In this document: in pieces, positions 1-8,567 of the stretch
How positions within the stretch are numbered: position 1 is the first letter of the stretch
How the letters are laid out: each line of letters starts with the position of its first letter
From: Gandjariella thermophila
GTDB lineage: Bacteria > Actinomycetota > Actinomycetes > Mycobacteriales > Pseudonocardiaceae
Assembly (NCBI RefSeq): GCF_005405885.1
Contig: NZ_BJFL01000002.1
Span: forward strand, 62,001 to 126,000
Length of the DNA: 64,000 nt
Reading direction: 5' to 3'
Notes under the pieces: model-generated
What the model saw: only the letters and a program-made list of their open reading frames with translations
Database searches by the model: none
Told to the model about the DNA's origin: nothing
Made by a program: the position numbers and the translations under genes

Positions 1-1158
1 GTCAACACCCGGCTGCAGGTGGAGCACCCGGTCACCGAATGCGTCTACGGGATGGACCTGGTGGCCTGGCAGCTTGCCGTCGCCGAGGGGGAACGGCTGC
101 CCGCCGAGCCGCCCGCGCCGCGCGGCCACGCCATCGAGGTCCGCCTCTACGCCGAGGACCCGGCGCACGACTGGCGGCCGGCCAGCGGGCGGCTGCTCCG
201 CTTCGAAGTGTCCGATGTGGACGCCGAGTTCGCGGTGCCGCCGTCGTACGGGCTGCGGCTGGACGCCGGTGTGGCCAGCGGCAGCGAGGTCGGCGTGCAC
301 TACGACCCGATGCTGGCCAAGGTGATCGCCTGGGCGCCGAACCGGACCGCCGCCGCTCGCCGGCTGGCCGCCGCCCTGGCCGGCGCCCGCGTTCACGGGC
401 TCACCACCAACCGCGAGCTGCTGGTGAACGTGCTGCGCCACCCCGAGTTCCTCGCCGGCCGCACGGACACCGCCTTCCTCGACCGGCACGGCGTCGCCGC
501 GCTCGCCGAGCCGCTGGCCGGCCCGGACGCGGTGCGGCTTTCCGCGCTGGCCGCCGCGCTCGCCGAGGCCCAGCGCCGCCGTGCCACCGCCCGGGTGCAG
601 CGCACCGTGCCAGCCGGCTGGCGCAACCTGCCGTCGGCGCCGCAGCGGGTCGCGTTCCGGCACGCGGAGTCCATCGTGGACGTCGAGTACCGGCTGACCC
701 GGGACGGCCTGGCGAGCAATGTGCCCGGCGAACCCACGCTGCTGTCCGCCACCGAGGACCAGGTGGTGCTGGACGTGGCCGGCGTGCGGCACCGGTTCGC
801 CGTCGCCGGCTATGACACCGGCGACGGCCGGCTGGTCGCGGTGGACTCGCCCCTCGGGCCGGTGTCGCTGGCCACCGTGCCGCGCTTCCCCGACCCGGAC
901 GCCGTGCTGGCCGAGGGCGCCACCGTGGCGCCGATGCCCGGCACCGTGCTGCGGGTCGCGGTGCGCGAGGGCGACCGGGTGGACGCCGGCGCGGAACTGC
1001 TGGTGCTGGAGGCGATGAAGATGGAGCACCGGGTCACCGCGGCCGCCTCCGGTGTGGTCACCGAACTGCCGGTCCGGCCCGGCCAGCAGGTCGACGCCGG
1101 CACGGTGCTCGCCGTCGTGTCGGACCCGCACCCCGAGCGGGACGTCGAACGGCCATGA
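1..1158 (+). CDS. Acyl-CoA carboxylase alpha subunit (biotin carboxylase + biotin carrier), 5' partial
   Basis: The reading frame is open from base 1, so the N-terminal part lies outside the window. What remains starts inside the biotin carboxylase domain with the conserved NTRLQVEHPVTE stretch, followed by the biotin carboxylase C-terminal domain, a linker of about 100 residues, and a C-terminal biotin carrier domain. The biotinylation motif EAMKMEH is present; the lysine codon is at 1018-1020. The enzyme carboxylates biotin with bicarbonate and ATP and passes the carboxyl group to a partner beta subunit acting on an acyl-CoA (acetyl-, propionyl- or methylcrotonyl-CoA); no beta subunit gene is in the window. 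An acyl-CoA dehydrogenase follows 52 bp downstream and an acyl-CoA ligase after that, so a catabolic role is more likely than fatty acid synthesis. The exact acyl substrate is not decided by the sequence. Confidence 0.93.
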   Translation, partial: VNTRLQVEHPVTECVYGMDLVAWQLAVAEGERLPAEPPAPRGHAIEVRLYAEDPAHDWRPASGRLLRFEVSDVDAEFAVPPSYGLRLDAGVASGSEVGVHYDPMLAKVIAWAPNRTAAARRLAAALAGARVHGLTTNRELLVNVLRHPEFLAGRTDTAFLDRHGVAALAEPLAGPDAVRLSALAAALAEAQRRRATARVQRTVPAGWRNLPSAPQRVAFRHAESIVDVEYRLTRDGLASNVPGEPTLLSATEDQVVLDVAGVRHRFAVAGYDTGDGRLVAVDSPLGPVSLATVPRFPDPDAVLAEGATVAPMPGTVLRVAVREGDRVDAGAELLVLEAMKMEHRVTAAASGVVTELPVRPGQQVDAGTVLAVVSDPHPERDVERP

Positions 1159-1174
1159 GCGGGAACGAGCGGTC

Positions 1175-1204
1175 GCGGTCGCGCGCGAACTCGCGGAAGA
1201 GGAG
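1175..1204 (+). repeat. Short SD-bearing repeat, copy S1
   Basis: Copy of a roughly 35-bp motif with core GCGCGCGAACTCGCGGA followed by a purine-rich Shine-Dalgarno stretch (AAGAGGAGG). It ends 6 nt before the start of the acyl-CoA dehydrogenase gene and supplies its ribosome-binding site. Related copies are at 5176-5214, 23606-23646, 33862-33893 and 35199-35236. Confidence 0.7.
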
Positions 1205-1210
1205 GCGTCG

Positions 1211-2380
1211 ATGAGTCAGCCGAACGGGTTCACCGAGAGCGAGGAGCGGCTGGCGTTGCGCGCCGCCGTGGCCGACCTGGCCGGCCGGTACGGGTCCGGC
1301 TACTTCACCGCGAGGGCGCGGGCCGGGGAGAAGACCACCGAACTGTGGGCCGAGGTCGCCAAGCACGGCTACCTCGGCGTCGCCGTACCGGAGGAGTTCG
1401 GCGGCGGGGGCGGCGGCATCGGCGACCTGGCCGCGGTGTGCGAGGAACTGGCCGCCGCCGGTTGCCCGCTGCTGCTCATGGTGGTGTCCCCGGCCATCTG
1501 CGCCACGGTGATCAACCGCTACGGCACGGCGGCGCAGCGGCAGCGTTGGCTGCCTGGGTTCGCGGCGGGCACCACGAAGATGGCGTTCGCCATCACCGAG
1601 CCGGACGCCGGGTCCAACGCGCACCGGCTGGCCACCACGATCCGCCGGGACGGGGTGGACTGGGTGCTCTCCGGGCAGAAGGTGTTCATCTCCGCGGTGG
1701 ACGAGGTCGAGGCGGTGCTCGTGGTGGCCCGGCACGTGGACGCCAGCGGGCAGCGACTCCAGCCGTCGCTGATGATCGTGCCCACCGGCGCGCCCGGCTT
1801 CAGCTACCACTCCATCGAGATGGACATCCTCTCCCCGGAGAAGCAGTTCACCCTGTTCTTCGACGACGTGCGGCTGCCCGCGGACGCACTGGTCGGCAGC
1901 GAGGACGCCGGACTCGCCCAGCTCTTCGCCGGGCTCAACCCGGAACGGATCATGGCGGCCTCGTTCTCCACCGGCGTCGCCCGGCACGCGCTGGCCAAGG
2001 CGACCGACTACGCGCGCACCCGCGCCGTGTGGGACGCGCCGATCGGCGCGCACCAGGGGCTGGCGCACCCGCTGGCGCACTGCGCGGTGCAGGTGGAACT
2101 GGCCCGGCTGATGACACAGAAGGCCGCGGCGCTCTACGACGCGGGGCAGGACAAGGCCGCCGGCGAGGCGGCCAACATGGCCAAGTACGCCGCGGGCGAG
2201 GCGTGCGCCGCCACCGTCGACCAGGCCATCCAGGTGCACGGCGGTAACGGCATGACCAGCGAGTACGGGCTGGGGGCGATGCTGGCGGCCTCCCGGGTGG
2301 CCAGGATAGCGCCGGTCAGCCGGGAGATGATCCTGAACTTCGTCGCCGCACACACGCTCCGGCTGCCGAAGTCGTACTGA
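1211..2380 (+). CDS. Acyl-CoA dehydrogenase
   Basis: A 389-residue FAD enzyme of the acyl-CoA dehydrogenase family that introduces the alpha-beta double bond into an acyl-CoA. Visible family signatures are the AFAITEPDAGSNA flavin/substrate motif (about residues 127-139) and the C-terminal helix with QVHGGNGMTSEYG (about 342-354). At the place where most family members carry the catalytic Glu of the IYEGT motif this protein reads RIAPVS. Instead, E245 in GLNPERI aligns with the catalytic Glu of isovaleryl-CoA dehydrogenase (GLDLER). That favours a branched-chain substrate and fits the neighbouring carboxylase, as in leucine breakdown; this is inference. The ATG at 1211 is chosen because a strong GAGGAGG lies just upstream, although the frame stays open further 5'. 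Confidence 0.92.
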   Translation: MSQPNGFTESEERLALRAAVADLAGRYGSGYFTARARAGEKTTELWAEVAKHGYLGVAVPEEFGGGGGGIGDLAAVCEELAAAGCPLLLMVVSPAICATVINRYGTAAQRQRWLPGFAAGTTKMAFAITEPDAGSNAHRLATTIRRDGVDWVLSGQKVFISAVDEVEAVLVVARHVDASGQRLQPSLMIVPTGAPGFSYHSIEMDILSPEKQFTLFFDDVRLPADALVGSEDAGLAQLFAGLNPERIMAASFSTGVARHALAKATDYARTRAVWDAPIGAHQGLAHPLAHCAVQVELARLMTQKAAALYDAGQDKAAGEAANMAKYAAGEACAATVDQAIQVHGGNGMTSEYGLGAMLAASRVARIAPVSREMILNFVAAHTLRLPKSY

Positions 2381-2382
2381 CA

Positions 2383-2615
2383 GCCTGTTCCGGAACTGGA
2401 CTGACCTGCGGTGACGTGGATGGGAACGTGCCAGGGCGAAGCCCCGCGATCGCGGGGCGGGGCGCCTGGTCAGGCACGACCGGAGTGCCGGGTCCCGATC
2501 GCGCCCGGCGACGCAATCGCGGCGCGCGTTCCGGAGCCAACACTGAGAGACCGTTGCCAACCAGCTCGGCAGCCCGGCAAGGCGATCATGGCGCGCGTGC
2601 CCGGACAGGCACTGA
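2383..2615 (+). repeat. Intergenic repeat with terminal inverted repeats, copy A
   Basis: Begins with GCCTGTTCCGGAA two bases after the stop codon of the acyl-CoA dehydrogenase. The middle holds a perfect palindrome GCCCCGCGATCGCGGGGC (about 2440-2457). A first right arm ends near 2546 (CGCGCGTTCCGG...CACTGA), and a second right-arm-like segment follows at 2571-2615 and ends in GGACAGGCACTGA. Copies B (6308-6493, inverted) and C (31210-31381) match over most of their length. It fills almost all of the 277-bp gap before the acyl-CoA ligase. Confidence 0.8.
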
Positions 2616-2657
2616 TTCCCGATCGTGGTGCGCGATCGGCAACGAAGGTAGGCTGAC

Positions 2658-4223
2658 GTGACTGTGATCACCAGTGCCGAGCCCACCGTCGAACCGGCCG
2701 AGGTGCCGGTGCACGAACTGGTGCTCGGCGGTGCCGCGGCGCGCGGTAGCCATCCCGCCCTGGTGGACGGCACGACCGGCCAGACCATCGGCTACGCCGA
2801 ACTGGCCGGCATGGTCGACCGGTTCGCCGCCGGCCTCGCCGAGGCCGGGCTGGCCAGGGGCGACGTGATCGCCCTGCACAGCCCGAACACGATCCTCTTC
2901 CCGGTGGTGCTGCTCGGCGCGTCACGCGCCGGGGTCGTGGTCACCACGCTCAACGCGCTGAGCACCGCGCAGGAGATCGCCGAGCAGCTCACCGACGCGC
3001 GCGCCCGGTGGCTGGTCACCGTGTCCGCGTTACTGCCCACCGCTGAGGAGGCCGCCGCGCGGGCCGGCGTCGAGCAGGTGTGGGTCTGTGACACCGAGGA
3101 CGGGCACCGCTCGGTGCGGGAACTGCTCGCCAGCACCGCCGAGCCGCCCGAGGTGGACGTCGACCTGGACGAGGACCTGTTCGTGCTGCCCTACTCCAGC
3201 GGCACCACGGGACGGCCGAAGGGCGTGATGCTCACCCACCGCAGCGTGGGTACGAACTCCAACCAGGTGCTGCGGTCCTGGTCCCGGGTCACCGGCGACG
3301 ACCGGGTGCTGGGTGTGCTGCCGTTCTTCCATATCTTTGGCATGTGCATCCTGCTGAACTACCTGCGCGTCGGCGGCACGCTGGTGGTGCTGCCGCGGTT
3401 CGAGGTTGACTCCTTCCTCTCCGCCCTTGCCGAGTATCGGATCACCCGGCTGTACGCGGTGCCGCCGATCGTGCTCGCGCTGGCCAAACATCCCGCGGTG
3501 GACTCCTACGACCTGAGCAGCCTGCGCGAGGTGCTGTCCGCGGCGGCGCCGCTCGACCCGCGACTCGGCGAGGCGTGCGCCCGCCGCATCGGCACCCGGG
3601 TGGTGCAGGGGTACGGCATGACCGAGCTGTCCCCGTGCAGTCACCTGGTCGCGGACGACGTGGCCGGCCCGGTGCCCGGCTCGGTGGGCACCCTGGTCGC
3701 CGGCACGCAGGCCCGCCTCGTCGACCCGGTCACCGGCGCGGACGTGGCCACCGGCGACGTGGGTGAGCTGTGGATCCGCGGCCCGCAGGTGATGAAGGGC
3801 TACTTCGGCCGGCCGGAGGACACCGCCGCCATGATCGACGCCGACGGCTGGTTGCACACCGGCGACCTGGCCCGGGTCGATGCGGACGGCTACTTCTTCA
3901 TCGTCGACCGGGTCAAGGAACTGATCAAGTACCGGGGCTACCAGGTGCCGCCCGCCGAGTTGGAGGCCGTGCTGCTCGCTCACCCGGAGATCGCCGACGC
4001 CGCCGTGGTCGGCTGCTACGACGACAACGGTGACGAGGTGCCCAAGGCGTTCGTGGTTCCCTCGCCGGGCCGGACGTTGGACGCCGACGCGGTGATGGCC
4101 TACGTCGCCGGGAAGGTCGCCCCGTACAAGAAGGTCCGCCGCGTCGAGTTCGTGGACGTCATCCCCCGGGCGGCGTCCGGCAAGATCCTCCGCCGCGAAC
4201 TCCGCGAGCGCCCGGCCGGGTAA
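2658..4223 (+). CDS. Acyl-CoA ligase (AMP-forming, 4-coumarate/fatty acid type)
   Basis: A 521-residue adenylate-forming enzyme that activates a carboxylic acid with ATP and joins it to CoA. The ATP-binding motif YSSGTTGRPKGVMLTH is at about residues 178-193, QGYGMTELSP (A5) follows in the middle, then WLHTGDLA (A7) and the flexible-hinge motif VDRVKELIKYRGYQVPPAELE. The C-terminal lysine motif RAASGKILRRELR is intact. The length and motif spacing fit the 4-coumarate:CoA ligase-like branch, but this branch also contains fatty-acyl-CoA ligases. The GTG at 2658 has a weak GAAGG upstream. It probably belongs with the preceding dehydrogenase and carboxylase, although repeat A separates them and may carry regulatory structure. 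Confidence 0.9.
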   Translation: MTVITSAEPTVEPAEVPVHELVLGGAAARGSHPALVDGTTGQTIGYAELAGMVDRFAAGLAEAGLARGDVIALHSPNTILFPVVLLGASRAGVVVTTLNALSTAQEIAEQLTDARARWLVTVSALLPTAEEAAARAGVEQVWVCDTEDGHRSVRELLASTAEPPEVDVDLDEDLFVLPYSSGTTGRPKGVMLTHRSVGTNSNQVLRSWSRVTGDDRVLGVLPFFHIFGMCILLNYLRVGGTLVVLPRFEVDSFLSALAEYRITRLYAVPPIVLALAKHPAVDSYDLSSLREVLSAAAPLDPRLGEACARRIGTRVVQGYGMTELSPCSHLVADDVAGPVPGSVGTLVAGTQARLVDPVTGADVATGDVGELWIRGPQVMKGYFGRPEDTAAMIDADGWLHTGDLARVDADGYFFIVDRVKELIKYRGYQVPPAELEAVLLAHPEIADAAVVGCYDDNGDEVPKAFVVPSPGRTLDADAVMAYVAGKVAPYKKVRRVEFVDVIPRAASGKILRRELRERPAG

Positions 4224-4257
4224 GCGTCGGCTCGGCCGGCCTGCCGGTGGCGGAGGC

Positions 4258-4992
4258 TCAGCCAGGGACCCGCAGCGGAGCCCCGAACCGGGCCGGGACG
4301 CCGGGGGAGTAGAGCACGCTCACTGGTTCGTCGGTGGGGCGGGGCAGTCCGGTGGCCGCGACCAAGCCGTCGTCCAGGTCGTCCAGCGTGGCGGCGTGCA
4401 GCGGCCACGGCGGGTGCTCGTTGGGCAGGTACAGGCTGCGGCCGCGCCACGCGGTGTGCAGCCCCCAGCGGGCGGTGAGAAAGTGCTCCAGCGGCGACGG
4501 TTCGGCGAGCGCCGGACCCGGAACGATCTCGATCCGGCTGGTGACCGTCGAACCGCGGCGACGGCAGGTGTAGCCGAGGCGCGGTCCGCTTCGCCACAGC
4601 CGCATCGCCGCCCACCGGTAGCCGAGCCCCAGGCCCCACCGGCCGGCGAGAACCGGCAGCAGCCGGCCGGCGTCGAGGGAGAGGAACACGACGCCCCGCC
4701 GACCCTGCCGGTCCACCGAGTACACCCGCACGTTCGTCTCCGGAAAGGTGCCCAGGTAGGGCAGGCCCGGCCCGCGGCAGAGACCGGTATGCCGCATCCG
4801 GAACGCGACCAGACCGACGTAGGTGGCGCCGTCCAGGGTGTCGGGCCGCGCGCCGGGCGGCAGCAGCGGCCACACGGCGTCCGGGTCAACCGGCCAGTGC
4901 AGGAAGGTGACGTCCCGCCACTGCTGCACCAGCAGCGGCCGCCGCACCGGTCGCGGCGGGTGCGGGGTGATCGGCTCCGCTGCTGCGTCCAT
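4258..4992 (-). CDS. DUF2071 (YqjF-like) family protein
   Basis: The 244-residue product matches the DUF2071/YqjF family in its pattern: an N-terminal QWRDVTFLHWPVDPDAVWPLLPPG segment, then YVGLVAFRM, and TFPETNVRVYS about a third of the way in. Family members are cytoplasmic proteins of unknown biochemical role. The ATG at 4992 (MDAAAEP) is preferred because the conserved region starts about 15 residues later; the frame is open to 5097 with no better start. The gene faces the acyl-CoA ligase gene with a 34-bp convergent gap. Confidence 0.8.
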   Translation of the reverse strand: MDAAAEPITPHPPRPVRRPLLVQQWRDVTFLHWPVDPDAVWPLLPPGARPDTLDGATYVGLVAFRMRHTGLCRGPGLPYLGTFPETNVRVYSVDRQGRRGVVFLSLDAGRLLPVLAGRWGLGLGYRWAAMRLWRSGPRLGYTCRRRGSTVTSRIEIVPGPALAEPSPLEHFLTARWGLHTAWRGRSLYLPNEHPPWPLHAATLDDLDDGLVAATGLPRPTDEPVSVLYSPGVPARFGAPLRVPG

Positions 4993-5175
4993 GGCTCCAT
5001 GGTGACGACGGCCGATCGGTCCCGACGGTCCGACCCGGAGGCTGTTTCGACACCACCGGCCCACTGCCTCGGTGAGGGAGCCTTCCCGGTGCGTCAAGCC
5101 GCGTCAGCCGACTCGACCACGGTGGCAGAGCGCCGTGCCGCGGGACGTGACCCGGGCGCATCTGGTCCGCCCTGG

Positions 5176-5214
5176 TGACGATCGCCGTCGCGCGCGAACC
5201 CGCGAAAAAGGCAG
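5176..5214 (+). repeat. Short SD-type repeat, copy S2 (degenerate)
   Basis: Reads GATCGCCGTCGCGCGCGAAC followed by CCGCGAAAAAGG, so it matches the core of the family but has lost the GGAGG part. Unlike the other copies it is not placed before a start codon; it lies 13 bp downstream of the stop of the small minus-strand gene at 5228. Confidence 0.55.
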
Positions 5215-5227
5215 CCGGGTGACGCCG

Positions 5228-5464
5228 CTATCCGCCGCCGGGTGGCAATTCCACACTGGACGGCGGCGGCATACGGACCAGGCAGGGAACGCAGGGCATA
5301 CCCGCGGGACCGGGAAGCAGTTCCGCACTGCCCGGCGCGATGCGCTCGCCGCAGAAGGCGGTCAGCGCGTCGGGGACCGCGTCCGGTTCGGGCACGGGGA
5401 CGACGTGCACCACCCGTTCCCGCTCGCCGCGCAGACCCTCGCGCAGCCGCACCAGCAGGATCAC
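5228..5464 (-). CDS. Small conserved protein of unknown function
   Basis: A 78-residue product read from a GTG at 5464. It opens with ILLVRLREGLRGERERVVHV, continues PVPEPDAVPDALTAFCGE and carries a GMPCVPCLV segment with a CxxC pair (C58 and C61), which could bind a metal or form a disulfide. The start GTG overlaps the stop of the preceding 54-codon gene by 4 bp (GTGA), so the two are translationally coupled. I recall the combination next to XRE regulators in Pseudonocardiaceae from memory only; no search was run. No biochemical function can be proposed. Confidence 0.6.
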   Translation of the reverse strand: MILLVRLREGLRGERERVVHVVPVPEPDAVPDALTAFCGERIAPGSAELLPGPAGMPCVPCLVRMPPPSSVELPPGGG

Positions 5465-5625
5465 GGGACCGCCCTTCGGCGGCGCACCAATCGGGACCGC
5501 CACACCGCGCAGGTGGCCGAGCGGGCCACCCGCCGCACGACCGCCTCGCCGGCCCAGTAGGCCGGCAGCGCGAAGATGCCGAGAAGTGTCGCGACCAGGT
5601 GCCACGCCGGATGAACATCGATCAT
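5461..5625 (-). CDS. Small single-pass membrane protein of unknown function
   Basis: A 54-residue protein from an ATG at 5625. A hydrophobic stretch (about residues 8-23, WHLVATLLGIFALPAY) is followed by an arginine-rich tail ending VRRRRAVP, the pattern of a small membrane anchor with a cytoplasmic basic end. The stop codon overlaps the GTG of the next gene by 4 bp. It is short enough to be missed by length cut-offs. Support comes from the coupling, the clean transmembrane segment and the absence of any competing gene on either strand. No clear Shine-Dalgarno sequence is visible. The divergent neighbour at 5770 is the XRE-type regulator remnant. Confidence 0.55.
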   Translation of the reverse strand: MIDVHPAWHLVATLLGIFALPAYWAGEAVVRRVARSATCAVWRSRLVRRRRAVP

Positions 5626-5769
5626 GCGATCAAGAGTGCTGCGGCGGCGCGCCGAGCGGAACCGGGTAGGCCGGGGAGACCTGGGGAGAGTTGGCCGGCA
5701 CCCCGGTCGGCGGGCCCGATGTGTCGGCCCGCGGTGCCACGATGCGCGTGATCACGACGACCAAGGGGG

Positions 5770-6307
5770 GTGACGGTGGTGGGACCCAACGATCGGCTTC
5801 GGGCGGCGCGGGGACGCACCCGGTCACGCGAGGTACCGGGGGAGTGCATGTCGCGGCGCGAGGTGGCGAGGGCAGTCAACGCCTACCTGTACCGCGCCAC
5901 CGGCAAGGTCTACCACTTCGACGCGCACCACCTGGCCAAGCTGGAACGTGGGGTGCATCGATGGCCGACGGCGGCCTACCGTGCCGCGCTGCGGCACGTG
6001 CTCGGTGCCGCCAGCGATGCCGAACTCGGCTTCCACCCGCCCCGCCGCGGCGGGGCGGGGCCGGCCGGGGACGCGGCCGAGGACGCGGGCGAGCCCGGCC
6101 GGGACCGCGCCGGGCTGGCCGGGCTGCCGATCGGCTTCGCCGGGGTCTCGGCGCCGGTGACCGGACGGCCGAGCGGTGACACCGGCCACGGCCGCCGTGC
6201 GGTCGCGCCCGGCCGCTCGCCCGCAGGTGGTGGGTCTCCGTCGGGTGGGCCGGCCCCCACACCTCCCGCTCGGACCGGCGCCTCGGCCGCGGGCCTGCGC
6301 CGGGTGC
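5770..6307 (+). pseudogene. XRE-type HTH regulator, C-terminally truncated and running into aspS
   Basis: From the GTG at 5770 (after AAGGGGG) the protein begins [17 protein letters not shown], then a helix-turn-helix region with [14 protein letters not shown] and the segment [26 protein letters not shown] (residues about 25-85), typical of XRE regulators of this family in actinomycetes. Family members normally continue into a TPR-like sensor domain of a few hundred residues. Here only a Gly/Pro/Ala-rich linker follows, and at about 6308 the frame enters repeat copy B. No stop codon occurs before aspS: the frame stays open through the repeat to the end of aspS at 8520. The regulator has most likely lost its sensor domain by deletion or insertion at the repeat. 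Whether the HTH part is still made is unknown. Confidence 0.65.
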
Positions 6308-6493
6308 TCGGTGCCTGTTCTGAGAACGCGCGCCGCGATCGTGCCGCCGGGGCTCGCAGTGACCGGGCACGTCCCTGTTCGTCCTGGTGGCTCGCCCCGC
6401 CCGGTGGCTTGCCCCGCCCCCACGATCGCAGGGGCTTCGCCCTGGCGCATTCCCGAAATCGGCATCGCGGGTCAGTCCAGTTCCGGAACAGGC
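6308..6493 (-). repeat. Intergenic repeat with terminal inverted repeats, copy B
   Basis: Inverted copy of the element also found at 2383-2615 and 31210-31381. The ends read TCGGTGCCTGTTCTGAG at 6308 and TTCCGGAACAGGC at 6481-6493. The middle keeps the CACGATCGCAGGGGCTTCG segment and has a short internal duplication (GTGGCTCGCCCCGCC / GTGGCTTGCCCCGCC). It lies between the truncated XRE gene and aspS and has no stop codon in the shared frame. Confidence 0.8.
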
Positions 6494-6509
6494 TGCCAGC
6501 GAGGCGCCG

Positions 6510-6529
6510 TGTCCGCGGTGGCGCGGACA
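6510..6529. other. Perfect hairpin upstream of aspS
   Basis: TGTCCGCG (6510-6517) and CGCGGACA (6522-6529) pair perfectly around a GTGG loop. It may stop transcription arriving from the XRE remnant or structure the aspS leader; there is no U-tract. Nothing else recognisable lies between here and aspS. Confidence 0.4.
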
Positions 6530-6726
6530 TGGGCCGCGCGCGCCCGAAGGGCCCGCACCACCCCGGCGCGGACGTCCGACGCTGGCGCGCCGTGGCGCGA
6601 CCAGCACGTACAGTGAGAGTGCTGGGTGGCCGGCGGGAAACCTGCTGGGCGCCGGCCCGAGACGGTTGGCTAGCCTTTTCGGGTCCTGCACCTGTACACG
6701 GTCTGATGAGGAGAGCAGCACCCGTG

Positions 6727-8520
6727 ATGCGCACGCACGAGGCCGGGACGCTCCGCGCCGAGCACGCCGGGCAGTCCGTCACCCTCACCGGTTGGGTGGC
6801 GCGCCGGCGCGATCACGGTGGGGTGATCTTCATCGACCTGCGGGACGCCTCGGGCGTGGTGCAGGTGGTCTTCCGCGAGGGCGAGATGGCTGAGCGGGCG
6901 CACCGGCTGCGCGCGGAGTTCTGCGTGCGGGTGGTCGGCACGGTCGACGCGCGGCCCGAGGGCAACGAGAACCCGGAGATCCCGACTGGTGAGATCGAGG
7001 TCACCGCGGATGTCCTGGAAGTGCTCAGCGAGTCGGCCCCGCTGCCGTTCCCGGTGGACGAGCACGTGGAGGTGGGCGAGGAGGCCCGGCTGAAGTACCG
7101 GTACCTCGACCTGCGCCGCCCAGCGCCGGCTCAGGCCATCCGGATGCGCAGCGAGGTCAACCGGATCGCCCGGGAAACGCTGCACGGCCGCGGCTTCGTC
7201 GAGGTGGAGACCCCGACGCTGACCCGGTCCACCCCGGAGGGCGCGCGGGACTTCCTCGTGCCGGCGCGGCTGCAGCCCGGCTCGTGGTACGCGCTGCCGC
7301 AGTCGCCCCAGTTGTTCAAGCAGTTGCTGATGGTCTCCGGGCTGGAGCGGTACTTCCAGATCGCCCGGTGCTACCGCGACGAGGACTTCCGCGCCGACCG
7401 GCAGCCGGAGTTCACCCAGCTCGACATCGAGATGAGCTTCGTCGACCAGGACGACGTGATCGAGCTGGGCGAGGCCATCGTGGCCGGGCTATGGCGCGGT
7501 GTCGCCGGGTACGAGATCCCCCGGCCGATCCCCCGGATCAGCTACGCCGAGGCCATGGCCCGCTACGGCACGGACAAGCCGGACCTGCGGTTCGACCTGC
7601 AGCTCACCGACCTCACCGGCTATTTCGCCGAGACTCCCTTCCGGGTGTTCCAGGCCCCGTACGTCGGCTGCGTGGTCATGCCCGGCGGCGCGGACCAGCC
7701 CCGCCGCCAGCTGGACGCCTGGCAGGAGTGGGCCAAGCAGCGCGGCCACAAGGGGCTCGCCTACGTGCTGGTCGGCGAGGACGGAACGCTCGGCGGCCCG
7801 GTCGCCAAGAACCTGGCCGAGCACGAACGTGAGGGCCTGGCCAAGGCCGCCGGAGCCGAGCCGGGCGACTGCGTCTTCTTCGCCGCCGGGGAGCCGTCCT
7901 CGGCGCGCGCTCTGCTTGGCGCGGCCCGGCTGGAGATCGGCCGCCGCTGCGAGATGATCGACGAGTCCGCCTGGTCGTTCGTCTGGGTGGTGGACGCGCC
8001 GATGTTCGAGCGGGACGACGAGGGCGGCTGGACGGCCGTGCACCACCCGTTCACCTCCCCGAACGCGGACTGGCTGGACCGCTTCGAGGACAGCCCCGGC
8101 GAGGCGCTCGCCTGGGCCTACGACATCGTCTGCAACGGCAACGAGATCGGCGGCGGTTCCATCCGTATCCACCGCGCCGACGTGCAGCAGCGGGTGTTCG
8201 ACGTGCTCGGCATCTCCGACCAGGAAGCCAACGAGAAGTTCGGCTTCCTGCTCGAGGCGTTCAAGTACGGCCCGCCGCCGCACGGCGGCATCGCCTTCGG
8301 CTGGGACCGCATCTGCATGCTGCTCGCCGGCGCCGACTCGTTGCGCGACGTGATCGCCTTCCCGAAGACCGGCAACGGATTCGATCCGCTCACCGGCGCA
8401 CCCGCGCCGATCAGCGCCGAGCAGCGCAAGGAGGCCGGGGTGGATGCCAAGCCGCCGGCCAGGCAGGGCAAGGGAGATCTGGAACTGCCGAGGCACGCGC
8501 AGCCCACGCACCGGCCCTGA
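6727..8520 (+). CDS. aspS: Aspartyl-tRNA synthetase
   Basis: A 597-residue class IIb synthetase that charges tRNA with aspartate (the non-discriminating type, also acting on tRNA-Asn, is usual in actinobacteria). An N-terminal OB-fold anticodon-binding domain ([14 protein letters not shown]) is followed by the catalytic core with [25 protein letters not shown] and [20 protein letters not shown], the bacterial GAD insertion, and motif 3 (GGIAFGWDR). The ATG at 6727 gives the usual N-terminus; a GTG at 6724 is adjacent and GAGGAG lies about 15 nt upstream. The frame is open far 5' into the XRE remnant, so an automatic caller could extend it to 916 residues. A clear hairpin terminator follows. 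Confidence 0.97.
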   Translation: MRTHEAGTLRAEHAGQSVTLTGWVARRRDHGGVIFIDLRDASGVVQVVFREGEMAERAHRLRAEFCVRVVGTVDARPEGNENPEIPTGEIEVTADVLEVLSESAPLPFPVDEHVEVGEEARLKYRYLDLRRPAPAQAIRMRSEVNRIARETLHGRGFVEVETPTLTRSTPEGARDFLVPARLQPGSWYALPQSPQLFKQLLMVSGLERYFQIARCYRDEDFRADRQPEFTQLDIEMSFVDQDDVIELGEAIVAGLWRGVAGYEIPRPIPRISYAEAMARYGTDKPDLRFDLQLTDLTGYFAETPFRVFQAPYVGCVVMPGGADQPRRQLDAWQEWAKQRGHKGLAYVLVGEDGTLGGPVAKNLAEHEREGLAKAAGAEPGDCVFFAAGEPSSARALLGAARLEIGRRCEMIDESAWSFVWVVDAPMFERDDEGGWTAVHHPFTSPNADWLDRFEDSPGEALAWAYDIVCNGNEIGGGSIRIHRADVQQRVFDVLGISDQEANEKFGFLLEAFKYGPPPHGGIAFGWDRICMLLAGADSLRDVIAFPKTGNGFDPLTGAPAPISAEQRKEAGVDAKPPARQGKGDLELPRHAQPTHRP

Positions 8521-8543
8521 AACCGTTCGCACGCCGCGATGCC

Positions 8544-8567
8544 GGCACGGCGTAAGCGCGCCGTGCC
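8544..8567 (+). terminator. Intrinsic-type terminator after aspS
   Basis: GGCACGGCG (8544-8552) and CGCCGTGCC (8559-8567) form a perfect 9-bp stem with a 6-nt loop, 24 bp after the aspS stop. There is no T-run, as is common for terminators in high-GC actinomycetes. Confidence 0.75.

Noticed and set aside
5630-5827. 65-codon minus-strand frame beside the small gene pair
   Set aside because: It overlaps the start of the XRE regulator on the opposite strand, is Pro/Ser/Thr rich and lacks a ribosome-binding site.
5770-8520. A single 916-residue fusion protein of an HTH domain with AspRS
   Set aside because: The joining stretch is translated repeat DNA and linker, AspRS homology starts at the normal N-terminus with its own start codon, and relatives have AspRS of about 600 residues. 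Treated as a truncated regulator plus a normal aspS.
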